This document shows positions 1 to 8,955 of a stretch of 64,000 bases of DNA, piece after piece (positions within the stretch are counted from its first letter, which is position 1; the number at the start of each line of letters is the position of its first letter). The stretch comes from Candidatus Nucleicultrix amoebiphila FS5 (GTDB lineage: Bacteria; Pseudomonadota; Alphaproteobacteria; Caedimonadales; Nucleicultricaceae). The notes under the pieces were generated by a model that saw only the letters and a list, made by a program, of their open reading frames with translations, made no database searches and was not told the origin of the DNA. The stretch spans positions 1,178,001-1,242,000 of the forward strand of contig NZ_CP008743.1 in assembly GCF_002117145.1 (NCBI RefSeq), written 5' to 3'. A program made the position numbers and the translations under genes.

Positions 1-468
1 ATTGAAGAAAATCAATGGCCTTTAGAAGACAAGACGATTGATTTACTGCTTGTGGTTCATAGTTTTGAACATACGGCCAATGCCCATGATTTTTTAAGAG
101 AGTCTTGGCGTGTTCTCAGTGATGGCGGTCGACTACTTATGATTGTTCCCAATAGACGCGGTCTATGGTCTCGGAACGTTTCGACGCCTTTTGGTCATGG
201 ACATCCTTATACAGGAAGACAGCTGTATGATTTGCTTGAAAATGCTTTTTTTACACCGTCAAACCCTCAATATTGCTTGCATATGCCCCCCTTCAACTCT
301 TTTGTTAGTCTTCAATTTTATGAAGCTTTGGAAAGCCTAGGACAGAATTGGTCAAAGAAATTTGGGGGACTTGTCGTTTTGGAAGCTCAAAAACAGGTCA
401 TTTCTTTAAGAAAAAAACCAATCCCTAAATGGGGTCCCCATGTCTTTGTTCCCAAGCCATTAAGCTAA
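1..468 (+). CDS. SAM-dependent methyltransferase, C-terminal part
   Basis: The reading frame is open from the first base, so the 5' end of the gene lies outside the window. The visible 155 residues contain the end of a Rossmann-type class I methyltransferase: a hydrophobic strand followed by HSFEH, then a helix and RVLSDGGRLLMIVPNR, which is the usual post-motif III 'L.pGG.l.i..pn' signature. The SAM-binding glycine-rich motif I is not visible because it lies upstream. The substrate cannot be told from this part. It is separated by about 60 bp from the convergent DUF2125 gene. The family call is firm; the specific role is unknown. Confidence 0.8.
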   Translation: MEENQWPLEDKTIDLLLVVHSFEHTANAHDFLRESWRVLSDGGRLLMIVPNRRGLWSRNVSTPFGHGHPYTGRQLYDLLENAFFTPSNPQYCLHMPPFNSFVSLQFYEALESLGQNWSKKFGGLVVLEAQKQVISLRKKPIPKWGPHVFVPKPLS

Positions 469-531
469 GATCGTTTTTCCCTAAAGAGTTCTCTCTGCTC
501 ATGATTTAAAAACAAAGAGCGCCGCCAAAAC

Positions 532-1569
532 TTACCAACGTATGGGAGCGAACTTAAGCAAATCGACGGGACCTAAAGACAGCACACCTTCCTGTAGGCT
601 AATCGATGCAGAATGATAAGTGCGCGTATGATCTTCAGGATCGGATTCTTTCAAAAGATTGAGAGCAATTTTGGCGATCGATTCTGTCTTGGGAGAGATA
701 AATTTTCCTTTTACAAGCGCGGTCAGTAAATTTTCAAGTCCGCCAATTTTTGCAGAAAAAGCTATCAGAGGTTGTAAATTTGAATCAAGAGAGACAGCGC
801 CGTTGCCTTCGAGATTCAAGCTTCCCCATTTTAGAAGAATTTTACCACAATCAAGGTTCCCCCCGTTTTTATACCAATCTTTGGCTATCAAAGCTGCTGT
901 TGGTTCATTGAGGCTAATCATACGATTGAAACTGCCTTCTAAATACACGTGGTCAATTTTATTGGGTAAGGGAAATTGTTGGGAAACCGTCCATATCAAA
1001 TCATCGATAAAAAGATTAAAAGTATAAGGATCTTCGTTTTCGCTTTGTTCAAGATTGGTGTTTAGGGCAAATCCCAACTCTCTTAACTTTACTTCTTCGT
1101 TAGACGTTTTAAGGGAGAGGTTTTGGCTAGAAAATTCGACGATATCTTTCCCCCAAAGGCTTTTTGTACCTTTTACATTGGCAGCCGTAATATTTAAATC
1201 AAGAGGAGACTGGCTAGGAAATATTTTCAATTTGTAAGTGACTTTTCCTTGGGTTTGAATGGCCAAGGTTTGCGGTCTCCAAATCTGAGTTTTTAAAATT
1301 AAATTACCTTCTACAAACGCGTCACTCTGTTCAACTTTGTTTGATTTTAGATGCGGGTTTTGAAGAACTGCCATGATTTCAAAAGGAAAGCCCGTATAAT
1401 AAATCGTATCGTAGTGAATAGTGAAACCATTCTTTTGTGCGTCTTCCGTAAATCGCGTGACGATTTGATGTAATTCATTGGAAGCGCGCTTCCAAATAAA
1501 GCCGTAACCTCCCCCAAAGACACTCAAGCAAACGACAAAAATAAAGACAGTTTTTTTTGAAAATCTCAA
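532..1569 (-). CDS. DUF2125 family envelope protein
   Basis: This 345-residue protein begins with one N-terminal membrane or signal segment (about residues 8-25) followed by a long extracytoplasmic beta-rich region. The start 'ELHQIVTRF...YDTIYYTGFPFEI' fits the DUF2125 family of alphaproteobacteria, whose function is not established. Its start codon overlaps the stop of the upstream plsC by 4 bp (ATGA), so it is probably translationally coupled and the last gene of the ftsE-ftsX-ydcF-plsC run. Context suggests an envelope role, which is inference only. Confidence 0.7.
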   Translation of the reverse strand: MRFSKKTVFIFVVCLSVFGGGYGFIWKRASNELHQIVTRFTEDAQKNGFTIHYDTIYYTGFPFEIMAVLQNPHLKSNKVEQSDAFVEGNLILKTQIWRPQTLAIQTQGKVTYKLKIFPSQSPLDLNITAANVKGTKSLWGKDIVEFSSQNLSLKTSNEEVKLRELGFALNTNLEQSENEDPYTFNLFIDDLIWTVSQQFPLPNKIDHVYLEGSFNRMISLNEPTAALIAKDWYKNGGNLDCGKILLKWGSLNLEGNGAVSLDSNLQPLIAFSAKIGGLENLLTALVKGKFISPKTESIAKIALNLLKESDPEDHTRTYHSASISLQEGVLSLGPVDLLKFAPIRW

Positions 1570-2285
1570 AGAGGTGTCTCCTTTGGCTTTATGTTTTTAC
1601 AGGCAGTTTCAATACTTAATTCCAAAGCTTTAAGAAATTTTGTTTTCGTGAGACCAGGATTAATAGGCGGAAGAATATCCACAATAATATGTCCTGGATT
1701 TTTTATGAAGCGGCGTCGTGGCCAGAAATATCCAGCGTTTAAAGCAATTGGAATAACGGGGGTGTTCAAACGCTCATACATGGCAACGATGCCATAACGA
1801 TAGTTAGGAGGCGCATCAACAGCTCTGCGTGTGCCTTCAGGAAAAACAAAGATAGAGATTCCTTTATCGATGTTCTTTTGTCCTTCTCCAACCATGAGAG
1901 GAATTGTACTTTTTCCTTTAGAGCGATCAATTTTTATAAAACCACAGCGTATCAAGAGCCATCCAAAAAAGGGAATCCAGGTAAGTTCCTTTTTTAAAAT
2001 AATTGCCGAGTAGGGGGCAATCACTTCTATCATCGTTGTATCCCAAGCAGACTGATGTTTACACGCAAAAATATAAGGACCTTTTTTTATGTGGTGACGT
2101 CCACGAATTTCATACGTAATTCCATTAATGTACTTTAAGAGAAATTGAGTGCCATGCCCCCAAAGAATAGAGCAAGTGATTGTGTATCGGCGTCCCAGAA
2201 TAAAACCAGGAAGTGAAAGGCAAACAACAAAAGTTGTCCAAATATAAAACAGTATATTAAAGAGTAAGGATCTGAGAAAAAGCAT
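1566..2285 (-). CDS. plsC: 1-acyl-sn-glycerol-3-phosphate acyltransferase (PlsC family)
   Basis: This acyltransferase transfers an acyl group to lysophosphatidic acid to make phosphatidic acid at the inner membrane. The 239-residue length is normal for PlsC. An N-terminal hydrophobic helix (about residues 5-27) precedes the catalytic HX4D motif in KHQSAWDTT, then FIKIDRSKG and the PEGTRR substrate-binding motif. The gene sits 1 bp downstream of ydcF and overlaps the DUF2125 gene by 4 bp, which supports one transcript. Acyl-chain specificity cannot be read from the sequence. Confidence 0.93.
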   Translation of the reverse strand: MLFLRSLLFNILFYIWTTFVVCLSLPGFILGRRYTITCSILWGHGTQFLLKYINGITYEIRGRHHIKKGPYIFACKHQSAWDTTMIEVIAPYSAIILKKELTWIPFFGWLLIRCGFIKIDRSKGKSTIPLMVGEGQKNIDKGISIFVFPEGTRRAVDAPPNYRYGIVAMYERLNTPVIPIALNAGYFWPRRRFIKNPGHIIVDILPPINPGLTKTKFLKALELSIETACKNIKPKETPL

Positions 2286-2286
2286 C

Positions 2287-2868
2287 TTAGTTGATCAGGC
2301 TCCTAAAAATATTGTTCAATTCAAATCGTACAAAAGCTTCAATGTACTTATTATATTCCCCGACCATAAACGCGATGTTATCAAAGGTCCACCAATCTTT
2401 ATGAGTTTTAAAACTGATTACTGCATGGGGAAGGATTTGTACTTGGGGCAGATAGGAACGAAGTTCCATATAACTGCGCCTTAAGTGGTAATCAGAAGTC
2501 ACCAAACGAATGCTTTGATAATTGTGTTTTTGAACCCAATCCGCCACTTCTAAGGCATTTTCGTAGGTGTTTTTTGACTCGTATCCTAAGTCAATAGCCT
2601 CCAAAAGGCCTTGGGGCAGATTACGGGCGCTCAAGTCGTTTTTGTCTTTAACCGAAGGGTCTACGCCTGAAATAAATAACTTTCCTCCCAGATTTTTATC
2701 GAGAAGATCAACGGAGACTTCAATGCGATTTTTTCCTCCGGTTAATACAACAATGACGTCGGTTTTTGTGTGCCAATCCTGATGTTGAGGAAGCGTTTGC
2801 ACAAACCACACCCCCCCTGCGATCCACAGTAAAGCCAGGAGGGTAAGAGCACTAAAAAACCACTTCAT
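2287..2868 (-). CDS. YdcF/DUF218 family membrane-anchored protein
   Basis: This 193-residue protein has an N-terminal membrane helix (about residues 5-25) and a DUF218 domain. Visible family marks are DVIVVLTGG at the first strand, then ESKNTYENA and VTSDYHLRRS, the conserved polar segment of YdcF/ElyC/SanA proteins. Relatives are tied to envelope integrity and undecaprenyl-phosphate or peptidoglycan metabolism, although their chemistry is poorly defined. It lies 2 bp downstream of ftsX and 1 bp before plsC, in a compact envelope operon. The family is clear; the role is inferred from neighbours. Confidence 0.85.
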   Translation of the reverse strand: MKWFFSALTLLALLWIAGGVWFVQTLPQHQDWHTKTDVIVVLTGGKNRIEVSVDLLDKNLGGKLFISGVDPSVKDKNDLSARNLPQGLLEAIDLGYESKNTYENALEVADWVQKHNYQSIRLVTSDYHLRRSYMELRSYLPQVQILPHAVISFKTHKDWWTFDNIAFMVGEYNKYIEAFVRFELNNIFRSLIN

Positions 2869-2870
2869 TT

Positions 2871-3716
2871 CTAGACTCTTTTAGCCAATGCAAACAGAAC
2901 AGTCATGCGCGAAGCAATTAAAGTCATGAGCATCATGAAAAGAGGGGTCAGAAAAATAATAAACCAGATCTCAAAAAATTCAGTGTGCTGTTGAAAAAGT
3001 GACATAGAGGTGGATTCAATAAATTTACTTAAAAAAAACACGCTCATGCCGGATAAAAGGATTGCTAAGAGACTGCCTCGAAATGAGAGGTGCAAGGCAT
3101 GTTTTTGAAAGTGTTGGGCAATATAACGATCGTTTGCTCCCAATAGTCTCAAAACATCAATCACGGGCTGATGTGTAATGAGTCCAGAATAAGTCGCAAA
3201 AGCGATCGTGATCATCGTTGTGGCGGCAATCACGCATGAAAAAATAAGAGCAGTTGCAAAGATTGTACGCCCGATCACGAGTAGATTTTGACGTAATTCT
3301 GCTTGATCACGGACAACGATATTCGGAAGGACATGTTTTAATTCACGCTCAAGCTGAGAGAGATCCACTGTTTTATTAGACTTCATCTTTACATCGATGA
3401 GCGTTGGTGTGTTTGCGCCAGGCTCTGACGTGGCGATAACTTGCGCTTTTTCCACATCGGGAATTTGCTGGAGAATATCTAAGACAACCTTTTGTTGTTC
3501 CGTAGAAGACGGTAATGATTCATGATTGGTTTGATGGAGAATTTCTACAATAAAGCCATTTTTTAAGCCGAGGCTCCAGTTCTCAAGAACTTTTTGAGTC
3601 ACTACAGTTATGCCCAAGGCTAAAATGCCCATATAAATCATCAACGCTATAATCCATGGAAGGAAGCGTGAAGAGTTATGCTGTTTAAAAGGAATAATTT
3701 CTGGATGTTCAGCCAT
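2871..3716 (-). CDS. ftsX: cell division protein FtsX
   Basis: FtsX is the membrane partner of FtsE and couples ATP hydrolysis to activation of peptidoglycan hydrolases at the septum. From the ATG at 3716 the product has 281 residues, with an N-terminal helix (FLPWIIALMIYMGILALGI), a periplasmic domain of about 100 residues, and three more membrane helices in the C-terminal half, as expected for the family. The frame is open for 30 codons further upstream inside ftsE. I chose the 3716 start because it overlaps the ftsE stop by only 8 bp and gives a normal FtsX N-terminus. Confidence 0.9.
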   Translation of the reverse strand: MAEHPEIIPFKQHNSSRFLPWIIALMIYMGILALGITVVTQKVLENWSLGLKNGFIVEILHQTNHESLPSSTEQQKVVLDILQQIPDVEKAQVIATSEPGANTPTLIDVKMKSNKTVDLSQLERELKHVLPNIVVRDQAELRQNLLVIGRTIFATALIFSCVIAATTMITIAFATYSGLITHQPVIDVLRLLGANDRYIAQHFQKHALHLSFRGSLLAILLSGMSVFFLSKFIESTSMSLFQQHTEFFEIWFIIFLTPLFMMLMTLIASRMTVLFALAKRV

Positions 3717-4422
3717 AGCGAATTGTCTTTTCTTCAGGTTCAGGGACGTAGGTTTTGAGAACACCCTTTTCAAGGCGTATCTCAGGATGGGGGAACAGAG
3801 TCGCAATATCGCGATTATGGGTTGCGATCACCACTGTTGTCCCCATACGGTTCAATTCTTCAAAGAGATGCATTAAACGAACAGCATTTTCATCATCAAC
3901 ATTACCCGTAGGCTCGTCAGCTAACAGTAATTTCGGTCGATTAATCACAGCACGCGCAATCACAACGCGTTGTTTTTGACCTCCGGAAAGAGTGGTTGGA
4001 AAATGGTTTAAATGATCGCCAATACCAATCCACTCTAAAATCTCTTTTGCCTTTTTTCGACTGTCACTCCAGTTAGAGCCATGAATGACCTTGGCAAGGG
4101 CGACATTGTCCAAGATGCTCAAGTGATCTAAAAGATAGAAATCCTGGAAGACAACCCCAATGTTTTTACGATAATCAGGCACTTCCTTATGTTTGATATT
4201 GATAAAATCTTTGCCAAAAATTTGGATGGATCCTCTATAGCCTCGATAACCCAAATACATGAGCTTCAAAAGAGAAGACTTGCCAGCGCCGCTGGGGCCG
4301 GTTAAAAAATAAAATGAGCCAGGATAAAGGCGAAACGTAATATCCTTAAACACCTCAAAGCCATTTTCATAGCGTAGGCTGACTCGTTTAAAGTGTATAA
4401 TTTCTTCAGTCACAATAGACAT
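3709..4422 (-). CDS. ftsE: cell division ATP-binding protein FtsE
   Basis: This 237-residue ABC ATPase has Walker A GPSGAGKSS, signature LSGGQKQR, Walker B LLADEPTGNVD and the switch histidine in VIATHN. It pairs with the overlapping ftsX, which distinguishes it from other small ABC ATPases such as LolD. It is the first gene of the minus-strand run ftsE-ftsX-ydcF-plsC-DUF2125. The divergent neighbour is an MJ0042 zinc-ribbon protein, an arrangement seen in other alphaproteobacteria. Confidence 0.93.
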   Translation of the reverse strand: MSIVTEEIIHFKRVSLRYENGFEVFKDITFRLYPGSFYFLTGPSGAGKSSLLKLMYLGYRGYRGSIQIFGKDFINIKHKEVPDYRKNIGVVFQDFYLLDHLSILDNVALAKVIHGSNWSDSRKKAKEILEWIGIGDHLNHFPTTLSGGQKQRVVIARAVINRPKLLLADEPTGNVDDENAVRLMHLFEELNRMGTTVVIATHNRDIATLFPHPEIRLEKGVLKTYVPEPEEKTIRYG

Positions 4423-4517
4423 ACCTTTTCATTTTCAACTACCATATCATGACGAAGGGATTTTTTGACGCAAGAAATTTTTGTCAAGATTGGTAATTAT
4501 TGAATAATGAAGATTTC

Positions 4518-4546
4518 TTGCCATGGTCAAGGATAAATCCTATAAA
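4518..4546 (+). promoter_or_regulatory. sigma70-type promoter for the zinc-ribbon gene
   Basis: A -35 box TTGCCA (4518-4523) and a -10 box TATAAA (4541-4546) are separated by 17 bp. They lie 28 bp upstream of the ATG at 4575, in the divergent region facing ftsE. This is a pattern match only. Confidence 0.5.
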
Positions 4547-4574
4547 GATATAGAGATTTAAGAGAGTTGAACAA

Positions 4575-5240
4575 ATGATTATTACCTGTCCTGAATGTGA
4601 TCGACGTTATATGACCGATAACCAGTCCTTAGGCGACGTCGGACGTGATGTTCGTTGTGTTGGTTGTGGACACCAGTGGTTCCAAGAAAATATCCGTATT
4701 TCAGAACAGACGGACGTCCTTGATCTGGACTTAGAAGAGCCCGAAGAGGAAAATACAGGATCGATTTTGAAAAAGTTGATTTTTGTTTTTGTTTTTTTAG
4801 GATTGATTGTGGCGAGCTTTTCCTTTGTCATTTTTAAGAGAGAATGGGTTACGCGCCTTATTCCTGAATCAAAAATTATTTTTGAGAATATGGGGTTTTC
4901 GTCAAAAAAGACAAATTTAAGTATCGTGATGGATAATATTGCAACTTTGCAGAAAACTGACAAAGGTGTCATCCAATTCTTTTTGGTGGGGGACATTAAA
5001 AATATTGCGGATGGCATTCGTCAAATTCCACCTTTAAAAGTGAAAGTGATGGGACGATGCGATGCGGCATCATGGACCTCAAAGATTGAAGCGAAATTGA
5101 AGGGTGACACTGAGTGCACTTTGGATCAGTGGCAGCATGATTGGCATGAAACACGTCTACCAGCTGGTGAAAAACTTAGTTTTGAAACCCAGTCTCGCCC
5201 TCAAATTGAGGGGATGCAAAATATTCGCGTTGACTTTTGA
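4575..5240 (+). CDS. MJ0042-type zinc-ribbon membrane protein
   Basis: The N-terminal 40 residues form a zinc ribbon with two CxxC pairs (CPECDRRY and CVGCGHQW), the MJ0042 family signature. After an acidic linker comes one membrane helix (about residues 70-93). The remaining 130 residues are extracytoplasmic and resemble the DUF3426-like domain found C-terminal in such proteins. It has its own promoter candidate and is divergent from ftsE. Function is unknown for the family. Confidence 0.8.
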   Translation: MIITCPECDRRYMTDNQSLGDVGRDVRCVGCGHQWFQENIRISEQTDVLDLDLEEPEEENTGSILKKLIFVFVFLGLIVASFSFVIFKREWVTRLIPESKIIFENMGFSSKKTNLSIVMDNIATLQKTDKGVIQFFLVGDIKNIADGIRQIPPLKVKVMGRCDAASWTSKIEAKLKGDTECTLDQWQHDWHETRLPAGEKLSFETQSRPQIEGMQNIRVDF

Positions 5241-5309
5241 TAAAAAAGTACTAGTCAATCAGAGTATTCCTTGTTTATAGATAGCTTTTAGAATTTGAAA
5301 GGACTTAAG

Positions 5310-5951
5310 ATGAAAAGATCTGAAGGTCAGGCATTAAAGACAATAACTAATGTTTTTGATCTAGACACTTTTTTCTCAAACGAATTTGCTGAACATCAAG
5401 AGGTTTTTACTAAAACACAATTAGCTGTGCAGAATGCTTTTGCACACCTTGTAACCGCTGCCGCAGAGTCCATTCGAAATGGTGGAAAGCTGATATTCTT
5501 TGGTAATGGGGGAAGTGCAGCAGATGCTCAGCATTTAGCAACCGAACTGACCGTACGTTATCGTCATAATCGTCCAGCAATCGCTGCCATGGCTTTGACA
5601 ACGGATACATCAGCTTTGACGGCTATTGGGAATGACTTAGGGTTTGAACATCTTTTTTCTCGCCAACTGGAAGCCATCGCCAAGCCAGACGATCTGATTA
5701 TTGCTATTAGTACATCGGGTAAAAGTCCAAATGTTATTGAAGCCCTAAAGACTGCTCAGACTTTAAAGATTAAAGCGGCGGGTTTTACGGGGGGTGATGG
5801 GGGGCTTATGAAAGATTATGCGGATCCCCTCTTGATCGTGCCTTCAAAAACCACCAGTCGAATACAAGAGATGCATATATTTCTTGGGCAGATGCTTTGT
5901 GCCGCCCTTGAATACGCCTTAGGACTTGATGAAGAAAGCCTTAAAAAATGA
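5310..5951 (+). CDS. gmhA: phosphoheptose isomerase GmhA
   Basis: GmhA converts sedoheptulose 7-phosphate into D-glycero-D-manno-heptose 7-phosphate, the first step towards the heptose of LPS inner core. The product from 5310 has 213 residues and a SIS domain with FFGNGGSAADAQHLATEL and ISTSGKSPNV, both typical. I chose the ATG at 5310 over an in-frame TTG at 5295 because an AAGGA ribosome site lies just upstream of 5310. The stop overlaps the hldE start by 4 bp, so the two heptose genes form an operon. Confidence 0.93.
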   Translation: MKRSEGQALKTITNVFDLDTFFSNEFAEHQEVFTKTQLAVQNAFAHLVTAAAESIRNGGKLIFFGNGGSAADAQHLATELTVRYRHNRPAIAAMALTTDTSALTAIGNDLGFEHLFSRQLEAIAKPDDLIIAISTSGKSPNVIEALKTAQTLKIKAAGFTGGDGGLMKDYADPLLIVPSKTTSRIQEMHIFLGQMLCAALEYALGLDEESLKK

Positions 5952-7411
5952 CACTTCTCCACCATTTTTCTGATATTATTCATAAATTTGAAAAGACCAG
6001 GCTTTTGTGCTTGGGAGATGTAATGATGGATTGCTTTATTTATGGCAATGTTCAAAGGATATCTCCCGAAGCACCGGTACCGGTGTTTAGTGTTGCTCGT
6101 AAAACCTATGTTTTAGGAGGCGCTGGTAACGTCGTGCGCAATCTTGCAATGCTTGGTGTCAATGTTTCTTTTTCAGCTTTAGTTGGTAATGACTATGCCG
6201 GTGAACAGGTAGCGTCATTGCTGCAAGAGCTAGGAAAAGTTAAAGCCGAATTATATAAAGATCAAAACCGACCCACCACTCTTAAAACGCGCTATATTGC
6301 TGGGGGACAGCAGTTAATGCGTGCGGATCAAGAAACCACAATCACTCTTTCGTCTCAGCACCAACAAGAAATTAAAGACTATTTTAAAAAATCCATGGAC
6401 GACGTCGATGGCGTTATTTTGTCCGACTATCACAAAGGATTTTTGGCGCCGGATCTTTTGAGAGAATTAATAAAAATAGCCAAGGAGAAAGGCAAAACGA
6501 TCATTGTCGATCCAAAAGGACATGATTACAGCATTTATAAAGGTGTTACGATTTTAACGCCGAATGTTAAAGAGCTGGCACAAGCAACTCGGATGCCTGT
6601 ATCCACACCAGAAGAAGTGGTCGAGGCAGCGCGATATCTCATGAGCCAATTTAATTTTGAAAATGTACTTGTGACGCGTGGAGCACAAGGAATGGCTTTA
6701 GTAACCAAGACTGATGAACCCTATTTTATAGAAGCCCATGCTCTCGAAGTCTATGACGTTTCTGGAGCGGGAGACACGGTGATAGCAGTGCTATCCGCTT
6801 CTCTTGCTGCTGGTGCTGATATCAAAGAGGCTGTGAGATTGGCGAATATTGCCGCAGGAATCGTCGTCGCAAAGGTAGGGACTGCAACTGTTACCCGCAA
6901 TGAATTGACGAGTCAGCTTGAGCAAGAAGAAGGGGGGCTCCCCCAGGAGAAGGTTTTAAGCTGGCAAGAGTTAGCGGATCGAATGATTGACTGGCATCGT
7001 CGGGGGCTTAAGGTCGGATTTACCAATGGATGTTATGACCTAATCCATTCCGGTCATCTATCGCTTTTAGGTCAAGCAAAAACGCGCTGTGATCGTTTAG
7101 TGGTGGGATTAAACACAGATGCTTCTGTTTCTCGTCTGAAAGGACCTACACGTCCTGTCAATAAAGAGCAAGATCGCGCTTTTGTTCTCGCATCCCTGAC
7201 CAATGTCGATGCGGTTGTCTTGTTCGATCAGGATACACCCCTTGACCTCATCAAACATATGCGTCCTGACTTATTGGTCAAAGGAGAAGATTATACCCTT
7301 GATAAAGTTGTGGGAGCGCAAGAAGTCATGAGTTGGGGAGGGACAGTCTTTTTAGCCGAACTTAAGGACGGGTACAGCACCACCAATACGATTAAGAAGT
7401 TATCGGCTTAA
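5948..7411 (+). CDS. hldE: bifunctional heptose 7-phosphate kinase / heptose 1-phosphate adenylyltransferase HldE
   Basis: HldE phosphorylates heptose 7-phosphate and later adenylates heptose 1-phosphate to give ADP-heptose. The 487-residue length matches the bifunctional form. Residues 1 to about 325 form a PfkB-type kinase with GGAGNVVRNLA near the N-terminus and the catalytic SGAGDT motif. Residues from about 350 form a nucleotidyltransferase with TNGCYDLIHSGHL. It overlaps gmhA by 4 bp. GmhB and HldD are not in the window. The gene implies that heptose-containing LPS core, or at least ADP-heptose, is made. Confidence 0.95.
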   Translation: MTLLHHFSDIIHKFEKTRLLCLGDVMMDCFIYGNVQRISPEAPVPVFSVARKTYVLGGAGNVVRNLAMLGVNVSFSALVGNDYAGEQVASLLQELGKVKAELYKDQNRPTTLKTRYIAGGQQLMRADQETTITLSSQHQQEIKDYFKKSMDDVDGVILSDYHKGFLAPDLLRELIKIAKEKGKTIIVDPKGHDYSIYKGVTILTPNVKELAQATRMPVSTPEEVVEAARYLMSQFNFENVLVTRGAQGMALVTKTDEPYFIEAHALEVYDVSGAGDTVIAVLSASLAAGADIKEAVRLANIAAGIVVAKVGTATVTRNELTSQLEQEEGGLPQEKVLSWQELADRMIDWHRRGLKVGFTNGCYDLIHSGHLSLLGQAKTRCDRLVVGLNTDASVSRLKGPTRPVNKEQDRAFVLASLTNVDAVVLFDQDTPLDLIKHMRPDLLVKGEDYTLDKVVGAQEVMSWGGTVFLAELKDGYSTTNTIKKLSA

Positions 7412-7587
7412 GCCTGTTTTTCCTTAAGTTCTTCTTCATCCTCTGGAAGGTTGATTTCAAAAGCGCCCTTTTTACCTGAAAAAAGGCCGGGTCCTGGCTT
7501 AACATCATCCTTTTCCGTAATAGGCAGTTCTTTCACTTCACAAGCGCCCAGCATAAGACAAAAAAGAGAGAGAGTCTTTTTCAGCAC
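7408..7587 (-). CDS. small lipoprotein downstream of the porin
   Basis: I read a 59-residue protein from a GTG start only 2 bp after the porin stop codon. It begins MLKKTLSLFCLMLGAC, a short positively charged signal with the lipobox LGAC, so Cys16 would be the lipidated residue. The mature part is acidic and ends EEELKEKQA. Its stop overlaps the convergent hldE stop. There is no clear Shine-Dalgarno site, which fits translational coupling to the porin gene. No family is recognised. The lipobox and the tight spacing are the support. Confidence 0.6.
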   Translation of the reverse strand: MLKKTLSLFCLMLGACEVKELPITEKDDVKPGPGLFSGKKGAFEINLPEDEEELKEKQA

Positions 7588-7589
7588 GA

Positions 7590-8873
7590 TTAAAACTTGA
7601 TCCGTGCCCCTGACATCACAGCAAAAATATCTTTATACCGTTGTCCAGGAGAAAAGAGTTGATGCTTGCGTGCGCCAATGAATAATTCAGTAGCCGCAGG
7701 ATCAACATTTTGTACAAGGTAGGCGCCCCAGATATGGGTTACATAATTGTCCGCAAAAATGTGGGCCCCTTTAGCAAAATCTACGGCGACAGACGTTGGC
7801 CCCCATGTGAAGTATTTCATTTGATAGCCGCCTTTTATGTAGCCCATAAAACCTTGACGTTTACGATTAGCAAAGCTCTTGTAACTTCGGTTGCCGGCTC
7901 CTAAAGTTAGGCTAAGACCACAGGCATGGAGGAAGGAAATACTCCCGCTGGTTTGGTTAGATTTTGACCCCTTACGATCGTTGGCAAAAGCGATACCCCC
8001 CTGGATTTGGGTCTTAGCGATTTCACCTGCATAGCGTAGGGCTATGTCTCCCATATCTCCTTGAACGTGAGAGCTGCTCAGCTTAAAGCCCCTCATTTGT
8101 GGTGTGTCATAACGTAAACGGTTGTCCCGTCTTAAGCCATCCATGCCTTGAAAAACTTGTCCGATGCTAGGGCCTTTGGAGCCATTTACATTAAAGAAGG
8201 TTATCCCGCCTGCAAAAAATTCTGCCGTTGCGCCGTCTGTCATCACATAGGTGCCAGAAAGATCCGATTGCACAATTTCATAGGAAGCAGTATAGCCATG
8301 ACCCACGGATAATTTTCCGTAGTTATCATGTTCTACAAAGGCTTCGGCTTTGCGAGCATTGAATGTGGTTGGGTTTGGAGACCCTACGCCTAAATCAATA
8401 GAATCACTAGAGTTGGGAGAGAAGCCGGCTTCGAAGTTTGTGCCAAGCTTCAATTTTTTAGAGAGCGAAGCCAATCCTTCGAATCGTACTCTTGAGTTTG
8501 AATTAGCATTGTCCACGTGGGTGAGGCGACTGTTGGTACCATTATTCCCATATAGGATTGCCCGGTTTACATGACCGCTAATACGCAATTGAACTTTATC
8601 ATTACCGGACGTTGTGATGGCTTTCGGAATTTCGAGGCCAGAGTTTTTGGGTTCTGGTTGGGCCGCAGGTGCTGCTGCAGGTTTTGCAGTTTCAGCTGTT
8701 GTTTTTATGTCCTGGGGTTTCGGTGCCGATTGGTTTTTTTCCAGTTCATTGATGCGTTGCATCAGAGTTTGAACTTGTTCCTTAAGAACGGCAATTTCGT
8801 GGGCCGTATCAATTCCATAAAGGGGTGACGTGGATAAGACTATCCAGGGTGCAATAAAAACGCCACGCTTCAT
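7590..8873 (-). CDS. outer-membrane porin with N-terminal coiled coil (DcaP-like)
   Basis: The 427-residue product has a weak N-terminal signal (MKRGVFIAPWIVLSTSPLYG), then a short coiled coil (AVLKEQVQTLMQRINELEKN), an Ala/Pro/Lys-rich linker, and about 330 residues of alternating beta-strand pattern. It ends with a terminal phenylalanine (ARIKF), the signature recognised by the Bam complex. The coiled-coil-plus-barrel layout resembles the DcaP/OprP-type porins. The substrate is unknown. It is followed by a small lipoprotein gene and has its own promoter candidate upstream. Confidence 0.8.
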   Translation of the reverse strand: MKRGVFIAPWIVLSTSPLYGIDTAHEIAVLKEQVQTLMQRINELEKNQSAPKPQDIKTTAETAKPAAAPAAQPEPKNSGLEIPKAITTSGNDKVQLRISGHVNRAILYGNNGTNSRLTHVDNANSNSRVRFEGLASLSKKLKLGTNFEAGFSPNSSDSIDLGVGSPNPTTFNARKAEAFVEHDNYGKLSVGHGYTASYEIVQSDLSGTYVMTDGATAEFFAGGITFFNVNGSKGPSIGQVFQGMDGLRRDNRLRYDTPQMRGFKLSSSHVQGDMGDIALRYAGEIAKTQIQGGIAFANDRKGSKSNQTSGSISFLHACGLSLTLGAGNRSYKSFANRKRQGFMGYIKGGYQMKYFTWGPTSVAVDFAKGAHIFADNYVTHIWGAYLVQNVDPAATELFIGARKHQLFSPGQRYKDIFAVMSGARIKF

Positions 8874-8915
8874 AAGTGTTATCCCTGTTTCTTAAAATTT
8901 ATTTTAGTTTGTAAT

Positions 8916-8944
8916 AAAATACAGGTTTATGAAAACAAGCTCAA
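8916..8944 (-). promoter_or_regulatory. sigma70-type promoter for the porin gene
   Basis: Read on the minus strand, TTGAGC (8939-8944) and TATTTT (8916-8921) are separated by 17 bp and lie 42 bp upstream of the porin ATG. This is a pattern match only. Confidence 0.4.
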
Positions 8945-8955
8945 GGATTTATTCT

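Noticed and set aside
3717-3806. Longer FtsX start at 3806
   Set aside because: It would overlap ftsE by 98 bp and add an unusual basic N-terminus; the ATG at 3716 gives a normal FtsX.
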